NCBI GenBank assembly: GCA_002494645.1
Contig: DACE01000010.1
Span: 80,441 to 144,440, forward strand
DNA: 64,000 bases
Source of the DNA: Euryarchaeota archaeon UBA256
GTDB taxonomy: Archaea; Thermoplasmatota; Poseidoniia; Poseidoniales; Poseidoniaceae
Reading direction: 5' to 3'
Shown: positions 9,008-17,435 of the stretch, piece by piece
Numbering within the stretch: the stretch's first letter is position 1
Layout: each line of letters starts with the position of its first letter
Program-made: the position numbers and the translations under genes
Notes under the pieces: generated by a model
Told to the model about the DNA's origin: nothing
The model's input: only the letters and a program-made list of their open reading frames with translations
Databases searched by the model: none

Positions 9008-9865
9008 ATGGAAGACGACCGCGAGCGGCGAATGAAAGCCCTGCGTGAGCGCGTCAAAGCGAAAAAAGCAGAGGGCGCTCTCATCAAGCAAGATGAAGAA
9101 CTGGTTGTTGACCAAGCCGTTTACGAAGAAACCGTCGTTGTTACGGAGCAAGAACCGGAGCAAGATTGGTTCGCTATGGCCGACAGAGACGCGGATCGTT
9201 GGCGAAACCTCGCTGCATCGCTCATCATGATTGGGAGTATTTTGGGAATGCTGAGTGGAGCCTTAATTCTCCAAGGTAATCCGACAGAGCTGCTCAACAC
9301 ATCCTTATTTGCGGAACGGTCAGCCGTCGACATTTCAGGCTCTGCGCTTGAAGATGTTGAGGGATACGGCGTTGAAAATGTCACCGTTGAACTCTTGGAA
9401 GCATCAAATCGGGCACTTCTTCAGACGACACTGACCGATCAGTATGGATACTTCACAATGAATAATGTCACACAAGAGGTCCATATTATCGTCTTCTCAA
9501 AAGAAGGCTATACCACCGTTGAACGGACCTTCACGCCAGATAATGCTGGCCTCGACCCCGTGACGATGAAATCCGGAAACGGCACACGTGAAGAAAATGA
9601 CAATCAAGCCACATCTGGATTCACCCTTGAAAACGCCGTCGCACTTTCAAGCGCCATCGGATTACTCACCATCATCACTGCCTTTTTTGGGGTTCAATCA
9701 GCGGTTGAAATTCGCCGAGGCAAGCGATACCGACGAAGCCAATATTTTGCTGGTATCGCCCTCTTCAGCCGTGGATTAATCCTTATAGGGCCTGCTTTGA
9801 TCTTGTTCGGTATGGTCGTCAATGTCTTTGCTCGAGACGATTTTGAAGACCGACGAGAGGATTGA
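9008..9865 (+). CDS. Membrane protein with carboxypeptidase-regulatory-like beta domain
   Basis: I take the ATG at 9008, which has GGAGG six bases upstream; an earlier in-frame ATG at 8915 would overlap the M28 gene and lacks a ribosome site. The 285-residue protein starts with a charged, helical cytoplasmic segment (residues 1-60) and a membrane helix near 68-88. An exported beta-sandwich domain follows with the pattern VENVTVELLEASN, TDQYGYFTMNNV and GYTTVERTF, typical of CarboxypepD_reg-like folds. Two more hydrophobic helices lie at about 208-230 and 255-278. Function is unknown; such domains usually bind surfaces or stiffen membrane proteins. It runs straight into the thymidylate kinase gene, with its TGA two bases before that ATG, so the two are cotranscribed. 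Confidence 0.75.
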   Translation: MEDDRERRMKALRERVKAKKAEGALIKQDEELVVDQAVYEETVVVTEQEPEQDWFAMADRDADRWRNLAASLIMIGSILGMLSGALILQGNPTELLNTSLFAERSAVDISGSALEDVEGYGVENVTVELLEASNRALLQTTLTDQYGYFTMNNVTQEVHIIVFSKEGYTTVERTFTPDNAGLDPVTMKSGNGTREENDNQATSGFTLENAVALSSAIGLLTIITAFFGVQSAVEIRRGKRYRRSQYFAGIALFSRGLILIGPALILFGMVVNVFARDDFEDRRED

Positions 9866-9867
9866 GT

Positions 9868-11235
9868 ATGTACCTAATTTCTGTCGAAGGAGGCGACGGT
9901 TCGGGAAAAGGTGAAGCTGCCCGAATATTGGGTGAATTACTGAGTGAATTCCCTTTCCCGGAAGTCGTGATGACCCATGAGCCCCGACGCCATAGCGAAC
10001 TGGGAAAGCTTGCGCTTTCCTCGGTCAAACTTGGAGACAAGACCCCTCTGGAAGAAGCAGGCCTCTTTGCCGCAGACCGTTTGGACCATTCTCACACCAT
10101 CATCCGGCCACTGCTCGCATCAGGAGCAGTGGTCATCTCTGACCGAAACATCCACTCGTCGCTCATCTACCAGGGTGTTGTGGGAGACTTAGGTCTTGAA
10201 AATGTAGCCAAAATGAATGCTGCAGCGATGATTCCCGACCTTGTATTCTGGATTGACTGCGACCCTGCGAAAGCCATGAAGCGCATAAAGTCTGGAACAT
10301 TGCGGATGACCAGTCAAAAGCAGGAATATTTTGAAACTCAAGAAATTCAAACAACCATACGCAAGGGATTTCATGAACTGTTTGGCGAAGGAAGCACCGT
10401 CCCCGCCCCATTCAATCAATGCCACGTGGTTGGCCCCATCATGAACGAAGGTGGCCTTGACGAATTGCGTAAAGACTTGCGAGCCGAACTCCGCCGGTTC
10501 TTCAACCGCAAACCGGCACCTCTCAATGTTGACAGGGACGAAGTCGACCGCACCTTACTCAACCGGCTTGTTCATGATGTCAAAAAGCAGCAACGTTTAC
10601 CGGGTGCACCGCAAGAAAAAACTGCGATTCACGTCGGGTGGTTAGGTGGGAAATCCCCAGCACAATGGATGGAGGATGCAGAAGAGCATTGGCCGCTGGA
10701 GTCCGCTCAAGACCATGATGTTCCTACCTCGCCCATGGCCCATTCTTGCTGGTCAATTCTTGGCACACTGTCCCTGATGGTTGGTTCGAGTGAGGTTCCT
10801 CGTTTGCATGCCTCTCTTGGCCCCGTCAGAATGGTGACGCAGCGTCATACACAACGATTGATCAAATGGCTTCTCGCTGAACATTGGATCCACAAACAGC
10901 AAAATCATGTGCCCTTTGCAGATGCTCAACTGTTCAAACTTCGTGATGAACGATTGGGCTTCTCACGGCTTACCTTGGCCATGTGGCCACTTCGCAACGC
11001 TCTCGCCTCCTGGCGAAGAGCAAATCCTGACGCCTCATGGTCCAATGCACTCGAGGCCATCTTTGCTGTTGAAGAAGGAAAAGGACTCTCGTCAACACTG
11101 AGAAAAGCAATCCTCGATATCAATCAACGCTTATCCATTCTCACCAGTGGACATGAAGGATGTCCTTTGCCTCAAACAGCAGCAGAATTGATTGTTTGGT
11201 GGTCGATGCCTCCGCCGAATCATTCCGATTCTTGA
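9868..11235 (+). CDS. tmk: Thymidylate kinase with a long C-terminal extension
   Basis: The ATG at 9868 is preferred over a TTG at 9862 that overlaps the previous stop; GAGAGG lies just upstream. The product is about 455 residues. The first ~210 residues are a dTMP kinase: P-loop EGGDGSGKGE near residue 7, HEPRR, a DRNIHSSLIYQG motif (the family usually has DRY/DRF) and the LID-like segment RIKSGTLRM. This enzyme makes dTDP from dTMP. The remaining ~240 residues are not part of known Tmk enzymes. They are Trp- and His-rich, mainly helical, with blocks such as HVGWLGGKSPAQWMED and RHTQRLIKWLLAEHW, and I cannot assign them. Ordinary thymidylate kinases are about 200-215 residues. The stop overlaps the end of the convergent DUF2085 gene by 16 bases. 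Confidence 0.88.
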   Translation: MYLISVEGGDGSGKGEAARILGELLSEFPFPEVVMTHEPRRHSELGKLALSSVKLGDKTPLEEAGLFAADRLDHSHTIIRPLLASGAVVISDRNIHSSLIYQGVVGDLGLENVAKMNAAAMIPDLVFWIDCDPAKAMKRIKSGTLRMTSQKQEYFETQEIQTTIRKGFHELFGEGSTVPAPFNQCHVVGPIMNEGGLDELRKDLRAELRRFFNRKPAPLNVDRDEVDRTLLNRLVHDVKKQQRLPGAPQEKTAIHVGWLGGKSPAQWMEDAEEHWPLESAQDHDVPTSPMAHSCWSILGTLSLMVGSSEVPRLHASLGPVRMVTQRHTQRLIKWLLAEHWIHKQQNHVPFADAQLFKLRDERLGFSRLTLAMWPLRNALASWRRANPDASWSNALEAIFAVEEGKGLSSTLRKAILDINQRLSILTSGHEGCPLPQTAAELIVWWSMPPPNHSDS

Positions 11236-12017
11236 GTTGCCGGGGTGCTGGCCAATACAAACTTGGCATCACCGGGGAGAAGAACTTCTCCAGCCCCAAC
11301 AAAAGCGTCTGCTCTTGCTGCAAACATACCACACATCAAGATTCCAAGACCAAATCCAAACGGCAAGCCCGTGAGAATACGCTTGAGATTATTCGATTCA
11401 TAACTGGTCAACAACTGGAGAAAGCCATCAAAAATCAGAGGTAAGCACAGAAGAAGCCCGCATCCAATCCAGAGCAGCGTCCTTCGGTTGTTTTTGTAGG
11501 TCGACTGAAGCATGGACTCCGGGAGGACCGAGAGGCAAGTATCACGAACTGTCCAACGGTTCCATCCCCGTTGAGTGAACATGAGCCCACCGAAGAGCAT
11601 CCCTGCGAAAATTCCCAAATCTCTCGTGCAGACCGGAAGTTGATTGCCGTTTAACTCCCACGAGCGTTCAGACTTTTGGTGACAGTTCAAGTCGCCAAAG
11701 GCGTATGCAAAAGCTGCATAGGGGTTCATTTCACTCCAATGATATCCTTCGTTCACAAGATCTCCGTCTTGATTTTGAGTAATGGCTTCGTTCCCAGATG
11801 AACCCCAGCCTTCTTCGTCATAGAAATCAAAGGCATTTGCTCGCCCTTCCACATTGGACACTGTCCCTGGCTCTAGAGTTAAGGGTGCTAGGAAAAAAGA
11901 AAGGAAAATGAAACCACAAACCCCGAGAATCCAACGGCCAATCTTTTTTTCACGCTCACGGTGGGCAAGGCCATTGCGCTCCATGACCAGCCCAAGCGAA
12001 ATAAGCGTATCAGTCAT
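11220..12017 (-). CDS. DUF2085 family membrane protein
   Basis: This 265-residue protein has about four or five membrane helices. It contains the DUF2085 hallmark of a CHQ motif followed by R-rich and LPVCTRDLGIFAG segments: DLNCHQKSERSW near residue 112 and LPVCTRDLGIFAGMLFG near 128-144. The family is widespread, and its function is unknown to me; the conserved Cys-His and Cys-Arg motifs suggest metal or redox chemistry in the membrane. A second possible start is the Met at residue 12. The start codon lies only 8 bases from the start of the divergent gene at 12026, and the 3' end overlaps tmk, so the gene is packed tightly on both sides. Confidence 0.8.
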   Translation of the reverse strand: MTDTLISLGLVMERNGLAHREREKKIGRWILGVCGFIFLSFFLAPLTLEPGTVSNVEGRANAFDFYDEEGWGSSGNEAITQNQDGDLVNEGYHWSEMNPYAAFAYAFGDLNCHQKSERSWELNGNQLPVCTRDLGIFAGMLFGGLMFTQRGWNRWTVRDTCLSVLPESMLQSTYKNNRRTLLWIGCGLLLCLPLIFDGFLQLLTSYESNNLKRILTGLPFGFGLGILMCGMFAARADAFVGAGEVLLPGDAKFVLASTPATQESE

Positions 12018-12025
12018 TCCCTACC

Positions 12026-12697
12026 ATGAGCAAGTCTTCAATGGTCGGCCAACGTAGCCGCTCCATGGCCGAGCCACTCACCCCGAGGATTGGGTTGTTA
12101 ACCGGCCTCCAGGCAGGCGCTTTCATCGGCCTCTTCCTTGGATTTTCACTCGCCGTCGTTTCTGCCTTAACCAATCCCGATGCCCTCAAGCGTTTGGTCC
12201 AGTTGATGTGCATCACACCCCTCGCTTGCGCCGTTCTCTTGGGTCCACTTCTCGGACTTCGTCGCGCCCCGATGGTCAGCACAGAAGACCCCTTAGGTGA
12301 AGTCAGAAAAACCCTCGATGGTTTCAGCGAAGGTCAAGGACGTTGGCGGTCCTTAAGTCACGTGCGAAGCGACGGAAGGACCGTACGTATTGATTTGCAC
12401 AATTCCAAGCAACCCTTGGCAATTGTAGCAGCCAGCATTGCCATGACCGACCGATTCCCGATACGATACATCGTCGGACGTGGTGAAACAAGAAGCCGTG
12501 AGCCGATGCTGCGTGGCCAAGTGTTGGCTTTCATTGAACAGCGTGTTGACTTAAATCGAAGACGCCGAACCTCATCATCCATTGAAGTCCTCCCTGCATC
12601 CATTATTGAACACATGGAAGCAACCCATCATATGCATCGCCGCCTCTTCTACCTTTTACCCATCATCCTGTTCTTCGCATGGCTAGAGATGCGCTGA
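12026..12697 (+). CDS. Hypothetical membrane protein
   Basis: This 223-residue protein has two membrane helices near residues 24-47 and 57-75 (ending GPLLGLRR), a basic cytoplasmic domain of about 120 residues, and a last helix at the very C-terminus. I recognise no family. Alternative in-frame starts at 12041 and 12065 are possible; the first ATG sits 8 bases from the start of the divergent DUF2085 gene. The gene is followed by a HEAT-repeat gene on the same strand after a 43-base gap. Confidence 0.65.
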   Translation: MSKSSMVGQRSRSMAEPLTPRIGLLTGLQAGAFIGLFLGFSLAVVSALTNPDALKRLVQLMCITPLACAVLLGPLLGLRRAPMVSTEDPLGEVRKTLDGFSEGQGRWRSLSHVRSDGRTVRIDLHNSKQPLAIVAASIAMTDRFPIRYIVGRGETRSREPMLRGQVLAFIEQRVDLNRRRRTSSSIEVLPASIIEHMEATHHMHRRLFYLLPIILFFAWLEMR

Positions 12698-12740
12698 TGG
12701 CCGCGCAAGAGGCTATGAGGGAGGGCTACCTGCCTCATCC

Positions 12741-13733
12741 ATGGCCAACGATATCGGGCGTGCAATGGCCCGATTAAAGCATCGAGATGTACGTACTCGA
12801 AGACGAGCCGTTCGTACGCTTTTTGAGCAAGACGACCCACAATCACTCGAAGCCTTTGAGTTTCTTCTGGATGATGAAGACCCATGGTTCGTTTCAAAGG
12901 CACTCGAAGCGTATCGTATGTGGAGTCAAACTCAGGGAGCAGACTCCGTTAAAACGCTGCTCAACCATGCTTCTATTGATGTGAGAAGAGTTGGTGCAAA
13001 CCTCTTGGCCTCTCATGGCGAAGATGGGGCTGCTATCGCTCTTTCCTGTCTCGATGACCCTGATGGAGTGGTCCAAAAGAAGGCTGCACAAGCCCTTCTC
13101 CTTCATCCGTCTGAACAAGGACTTGAGGCTTTACTCAATCATCAACATGAAAGCATCATCTGTATCGGGATGCGCCATCCCAAGCTCGTGCTTGCTCAAG
13201 TTAAACAAGGGCTAACCCATGATTCAAAAATGGTTAGAACTGCTGCACTATCGGCGGTCTTCGAGCATCATTTCCCCATCGATTTTGAATTGTTGAAGAC
13301 ATTTTTTGATGAAGACATTGAAACAGTGAACATTGTCATTTGGATGGCGCAGGAACGACCTGAACAATTGGATGCCTTCACGCAACAAATCAAACCTCAC
13401 CATGTACGAGAACTCGCGATTTACCTGCGCAAGAATGTACAAGATTCCAACCACACCTTGGTTACTTCACTCGTGGAAGCGGGTGTACTCTCTCCAGTCG
13501 CCCGATGGTTGCTGATTCAAGGTTCAGATGAAGATGAATTACGATGGACGATGATTCAAGATGAACGTCTTGATGTGATTGAACGCTCAAAGTTACTCGA
13601 ACGACTGATTGGAAGAGCGGGTGAATCCGACGTCCAGGCACAAGTTGAGGCTTTCATGGAATCAAGCCCCCATCCATTGCTTCTGGTAGCGTGCGAGAAC
13701 CTATCAACCGCCGCAACTGAACTTCGCTCATGA
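12741..13733 (+). CDS. HEAT-repeat (alpha-solenoid) protein
   Basis: This 330-residue soluble protein is built from helical repeats of about 30 residues. They are clearest at residues 10-45 (RHRDVRTRRRAVRTLF-type), 45-80 (LDDEDPWFVSKALEAY), 80-115 (ASIDVRRVGANLLASHG) and 115-145 (DDPDGVVQKKAAQALL). Such PBS-lyase/HEAT-like scaffolds bind partner proteins; no catalytic motif is visible. The last codons overlap the ATG of the M61 peptidase gene in an ATGA junction, so the two proteins are probably made together and may act together. The function is otherwise unknown. Confidence 0.75.
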   Translation: MANDIGRAMARLKHRDVRTRRRAVRTLFEQDDPQSLEAFEFLLDDEDPWFVSKALEAYRMWSQTQGADSVKTLLNHASIDVRRVGANLLASHGEDGAAIALSCLDDPDGVVQKKAAQALLLHPSEQGLEALLNHQHESIICIGMRHPKLVLAQVKQGLTHDSKMVRTAALSAVFEHHFPIDFELLKTFFDEDIETVNIVIWMAQERPEQLDAFTQQIKPHHVRELAIYLRKNVQDSNHTLVTSLVEAGVLSPVARWLLIQGSDEDELRWTMIQDERLDVIERSKLLERLIGRAGESDVQAQVEAFMESSPHPLLLVACENLSTAATELRS

Positions 13734-15544
13734 GCAGCAAGCATTCGGGCCTCATCTTCACCGCAGATGCAACAAATGGACAGAATCATCATTTGGCCAC
13801 AGGCCTGCACATTGAGGGGCCGTTCACCTCCACGCGTCTCATTCTTCGATTTCCTCGATGGGTGCCCGGGTCATATTTCCTAAGGGAACCGATTCAACAT
13901 ATGTTTGATTTTGAGGCCGTAGATCAAAATGAAAAACAACTTACGTGGAAACGAATTGATGTCGATGGTATTGCAGTCAATGTACCAAAATCCGTGACGT
14001 CCTTGCATGTAAAATACACCCTTTTCGCCAAGGAATTATCCGTTCGTTCCAATCACTTAGACCCTACACATCTTCACCTGATGCCTCCATTCACGTGGTT
14101 TCTTCCGGAGCGAGGGATTGACCTCAAACGGTTGAATCAAACCCACGGCGTCGAGATTACTGCCCCTGAGACTTGGACGCCAGCAACGCAATTGGATGCT
14201 GTTGAAAACATCGCAAAAGGTGAGGCACGGCTTTGGAAGTTCACAACACCTAACCGGGATCATTTGCTTGACAGCATCATTGAGGTGAACCCTAACGATG
14301 CAATTCGGTATGTAGTGGATGGAAGAGTTCACCAGTTGAAATGGTGGGACAGTGGCGGACATCAACCCCATCCAAAGCGACTGCAGGCCTTCGTAGAGGA
14401 CACCGAACGAATCGTCAAGGAGCATTTTGCCTTATTCGGGGCACCGGACTGGCCCGATTATACCACCGTACTTCACCTCACAGAGAAAGCACGAGGTGGT
14501 CTGGAGCATATGAATTCACAAACTTCAATGATGCCACGGCAATGCCTTTTCCCTCACCATGAAGACGAATACAGGGACCTTGTGAGCCTCTTCTCACACG
14601 AATACCTCCATCAATGGAACGTCAAACGATTACGACCCAAGAATTTTATCGACTATGATCTGCAAAAAGAGACCCATACTGATTTACTTTGGTGGTTCGA
14701 AGGAGGCACATCATGGCTGGGTGACATGCTCTGCGTGCGTTCGGGAGCATGGAGCGAGGAAGATTGGCGTAAGGACTTCGCCCGCAAAATGAAGCGTCAC
14801 ATGCAGAGCAACGGCATGACCAGAGAATCCCTCGCAGAGTCAAGTCATGATGCGTGGATACACCTCTATAGAAGCGGACCTTACTCTCGTGAGAGCCAAA
14901 TATCCTACTATCTTGAAGGGGAATTGGCCCTCATGTGCCTCGACGTGGAATTACGTCGACGAAGTAAAGGCGAATTTGGGGCTTGCAACCTCATCGCAGA
15001 AGTGTGTCGGCGCTTCTCCTTAGGAAGTGATTCAGCCGAAGGCGTTGGCGTGGATTATACCACGATTCGAGAGACGCTCAAAGAGGCCCCTGGAGGTAGT
15101 TCAATGGGCCCCTATCTCGACCGACTGGTCAAGCATCGCCATGCCCCAAATATCCTTCACGCCCTGAAGTATTTCCGCCTACAATTGGCTCCCGATGGGA
15201 AGGATTCCGAGGAAAAGGCATGGCTGGGAATCAACACACGGGAACAAAACGGTAGCGTCCAAATCACTACGTACCACTCGGATTCACCCTTGCGCCAGCT
15301 CACTCAAGTCGGCGACGAAATACTTGCAATCGATAGCGTGAGAGTCCGGTCCACGTCACATTTGCAAAACTTACTGAAAGGAAGAATCGGCGATTCAGTG
15401 ACTCTTGAAATGACCCATGAGGGCATCTTGCGCGAGATAACCCTCGAATTACCACCCTCACCTCGCCATGGAGTGATGCTCAAAGGCAAAGGCAATGCCC
15501 GCTGGGCGGAGTGGATTATGAGCCGTCAAACGATGGAAGAGTGA
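13730..15544 (+). CDS. M61 family metallopeptidase (glycyl-aminopeptidase-like) with PDZ domain
   Basis: This 604-residue protein matches the M61 architecture. It has an N-terminal beta domain starting FTADATNGQNHH with the PRWVPGSY motif, and a thermolysin-like core with SHEYLHQWNVKRL near residue 289 (HExxH) and the third zinc ligand in WFEGGTSWLGD about 35 residues on. A C-terminal PDZ domain spans roughly 495-580 (AWLGINTREQNG, VGDEILAIDSVRV). No signal peptide is visible, so it is predicted cytoplasmic and would trim peptides after import. It is translationally coupled to the upstream HEAT gene. Its 3' end overlaps the convergent SerK-like gene by 29 bases. Confidence 0.9.
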   Translation: MSSKHSGLIFTADATNGQNHHLATGLHIEGPFTSTRLILRFPRWVPGSYFLREPIQHMFDFEAVDQNEKQLTWKRIDVDGIAVNVPKSVTSLHVKYTLFAKELSVRSNHLDPTHLHLMPPFTWFLPERGIDLKRLNQTHGVEITAPETWTPATQLDAVENIAKGEARLWKFTTPNRDHLLDSIIEVNPNDAIRYVVDGRVHQLKWWDSGGHQPHPKRLQAFVEDTERIVKEHFALFGAPDWPDYTTVLHLTEKARGGLEHMNSQTSMMPRQCLFPHHEDEYRDLVSLFSHEYLHQWNVKRLRPKNFIDYDLQKETHTDLLWWFEGGTSWLGDMLCVRSGAWSEEDWRKDFARKMKRHMQSNGMTRESLAESSHDAWIHLYRSGPYSRESQISYYLEGELALMCLDVELRRRSKGEFGACNLIAEVCRRFSLGSDSAEGVGVDYTTIRETLKEAPGGSSMGPYLDRLVKHRHAPNILHALKYFRLQLAPDGKDSEEKAWLGINTREQNGSVQITTYHSDSPLRQLTQVGDEILAIDSVRVRSTSHLQNLLKGRIGDSVTLEMTHEGILREITLELPPSPRHGVMLKGKGNARWAEWIMSRQTMEE

Positions 15545-15977
15545 GTAATTCCTCAAGAGAAATGAAGATTGGGGGCGTATCATCTGCCATTGTATGGCGG
15601 CTGGTCTTTGGTGGAAATAATTCATCTGAGAGACTCATCTCAATCACATCTTCTTTGGTCAAACGGTCACGCCCGCACCCTGGCCACACGTCAACAACAA
15701 TTGAGTCGTTGGCCATGTAGTCAACACAAATTGCTGGTACACGTTGGAGATCAAGGAGTTGAGCGATTGAAAAGCGGTGATGGCCATCTAAGATGGCTCC
15801 AGTTCGCTGGTCTACGATGAGAGGTTTGGTATAACCTCCCCAACGGCGGGTCATGTCCAGCAATTTATCGCGATTGCGCGATTTGACTTCTTCGTGAGGC
15901 TTGAGCCAAGAAACAGGGACGAGTTCGACATCCTCTTCAGACCATTCCATAGAGGGGCCGCAGTAGTATTGTGCCAT
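15516..15977 (-). CDS. ParB/sulfiredoxin-fold protein resembling archaeal free-serine kinase SerK
   Basis: This 153-residue protein has the ParB-like order of motifs: an N-terminal VSWLKPHEE segment with Glu29-Glu30, KPLIVDQRTGAILDGHHR near 51-68, and a C-terminal FPPKTSRHTM signature. I associate the DGHHR plus FPPKT-RH combination with the archaeal SerK family, which phosphorylates free L-serine to O-phosphoserine for cysteine and related synthesis. The neighbouring genes give no support for that pathway, and a ParB-like DNA-binding role cannot be excluded. The start at 15977 faces the CCA gene, whose chosen start is 47 bases away. Confidence 0.72.
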   Translation of the reverse strand: MAQYYCGPSMEWSEEDVELVPVSWLKPHEEVKSRNRDKLLDMTRRWGGYTKPLIVDQRTGAILDGHHRFSIAQLLDLQRVPAICVDYMANDSIVVDVWPGCGRDRLTKEDVIEMSLSDELFPPKTSRHTMADDTPPIFISLEELLTLPSFDGS

Positions 15978-16023
15978 AATGCTTTTTCAACCAAAGCGAA
16001 ACATGTCAACAAGAGGAGAGCGT

Positions 16024-17388
16024 ATGGAGTTACCCAAACCGTTACGCTTGGCCAAGGAAGCTGACCTGGTTGGTGAGCCCTGTCCGCCAAACCTTTTGCG
16101 CTGGCTGGCTACCATTCCTTCGAGAGTCATTGAAATCCTTGACCTTCTCGCTGAACACAATCATGGTGCTTGGTTGGTGGGTGGTTGCGTGCGTGACGCA
16201 TGGTTTGGTGACGATGTCGGTGACATCGATATCTGCAGCACCTGCCCTCCCGAAGAGATGATGAGATTGTTTGGCAGTGATGCTATTCCCACAGGAGTTG
16301 ATTTTGGAACCGTGACCATCAAAGGCGATGGTGAACATTTCGAAGTCACCACACTTCGTAGCGAATCACAATATCGCGATGGGCGACGTCCTGAGCGAGT
16401 CGATTGGGGCACCTCTCTCAAGGAAGACCTCTCACGACGGGATTTCACCATCAATAGCATGGCGGTTGATGTCGCTCGCGGATTGCTCTATGACCCCTAC
16501 GATGGAAAGGCGGATATGGAAGCAAGCACCATACGTGCTGTTGGTAATGCGAAACTCCGATGTGAAGAAGACGCTTTGAGAATTCTGCGTGCGTATCGAT
16601 TCCTTGAGCGCGGCACGGGTCAACGTTGGAACATGACCGCTGCTCTTGAAGAGGCAATTCGCCTTCACCGTAAGCGATTGGATATGGTTGCAGTTGAACG
16701 CCGTTGGAATGAAGTCAGAAAAATATTGTTGGGGGCTGGAGCCGGTGGGATTCTTCACAAAATGATGGTTGATGGCGTATTGAAGTACATTTTTCCACAT
16801 TGTCACTTCATCAGCCCGTTCATTTTTGATGCCCTGGACCATCAGGAATTGAAGGATTTAACAGTTCCCCAGCGGCTTTCGCTCCTTCTGGTTGAATACA
16901 AAACAAAAGAAGTATTTGAAGCGCTTAAATTTTTGAAAACTTCAAGGGATCTCATTCAGAACACAAGCCGTTTCCATGAGAGGTTGTCACACCTCCCCAA
17001 CACGATGACTGGTGAATTAAGGGTGTTCCGATATTGCCTCGAAAACGATGCATTAGCACACTTGGCCGTACGCAAGCTGTTGTCCAATACGGAGGTCACC
17101 ATCCATGGATTACCCCAAGCGAAGAATGATGACATCGACAATCTCATTGAGATGTGGAACACTCTGCAGGCTCCAAAGGCACCACCGCAATGCTTGGTAG
17201 ACGGACACTGGATCATGGCCCGAAGTGGAGTCAGTCAGGGTATTCGCCTGGGCAGGTTGAAGGATTGGCTTCACCGAATTCAAATCGAAAAAGACATTGA
17301 TGAAAGGTCAAAACTTGAACATGAATTATCCCTTCTCCCCTTTAGCCATGGTGACCATGAGCACTGGCCAAAGTTGGAATTCCCATGA
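16024..17388 (+). CDS. cca: CCA tRNA nucleotidyltransferase / poly(A) polymerase family, bacterial class II type
   Basis: The ATG at 16024 has a strong GAGGAG site five to six bases upstream; frames from 15979 and 16003 would add up to 15 residues without one. The 454-residue protein has the class II nucleotidyltransferase head: AWLVGGCVRDAWFGDDVGD near residues 42-60 with the catalytic Asp pair in DIDICS, TLRSE-QYRDGRRPE, the RRDFTINSMAVD motif, then LRILRAYRFLER and a basic tail that binds tRNA. It would add or repair the 3' CCA of tRNAs. Archaea typically use the unrelated class I enzyme, so this one is of bacterial type and probably acquired. A role as poly(A) polymerase cannot be separated by sequence alone. 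Confidence 0.88.
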   Translation: MELPKPLRLAKEADLVGEPCPPNLLRWLATIPSRVIEILDLLAEHNHGAWLVGGCVRDAWFGDDVGDIDICSTCPPEEMMRLFGSDAIPTGVDFGTVTIKGDGEHFEVTTLRSESQYRDGRRPERVDWGTSLKEDLSRRDFTINSMAVDVARGLLYDPYDGKADMEASTIRAVGNAKLRCEEDALRILRAYRFLERGTGQRWNMTAALEEAIRLHRKRLDMVAVERRWNEVRKILLGAGAGGILHKMMVDGVLKYIFPHCHFISPFIFDALDHQELKDLTVPQRLSLLLVEYKTKEVFEALKFLKTSRDLIQNTSRFHERLSHLPNTMTGELRVFRYCLENDALAHLAVRKLLSNTEVTIHGLPQAKNDDIDNLIEMWNTLQAPKAPPQCLVDGHWIMARSGVSQGIRLGRLKDWLHRIQIEKDIDERSKLEHELSLLPFSHGDHEHWPKLEFP

Positions 17389-17435
17389 ATCAATGACGGC
17401 ATCAAATTGATGTGAGCGTTGGTCCTGCACCTACC

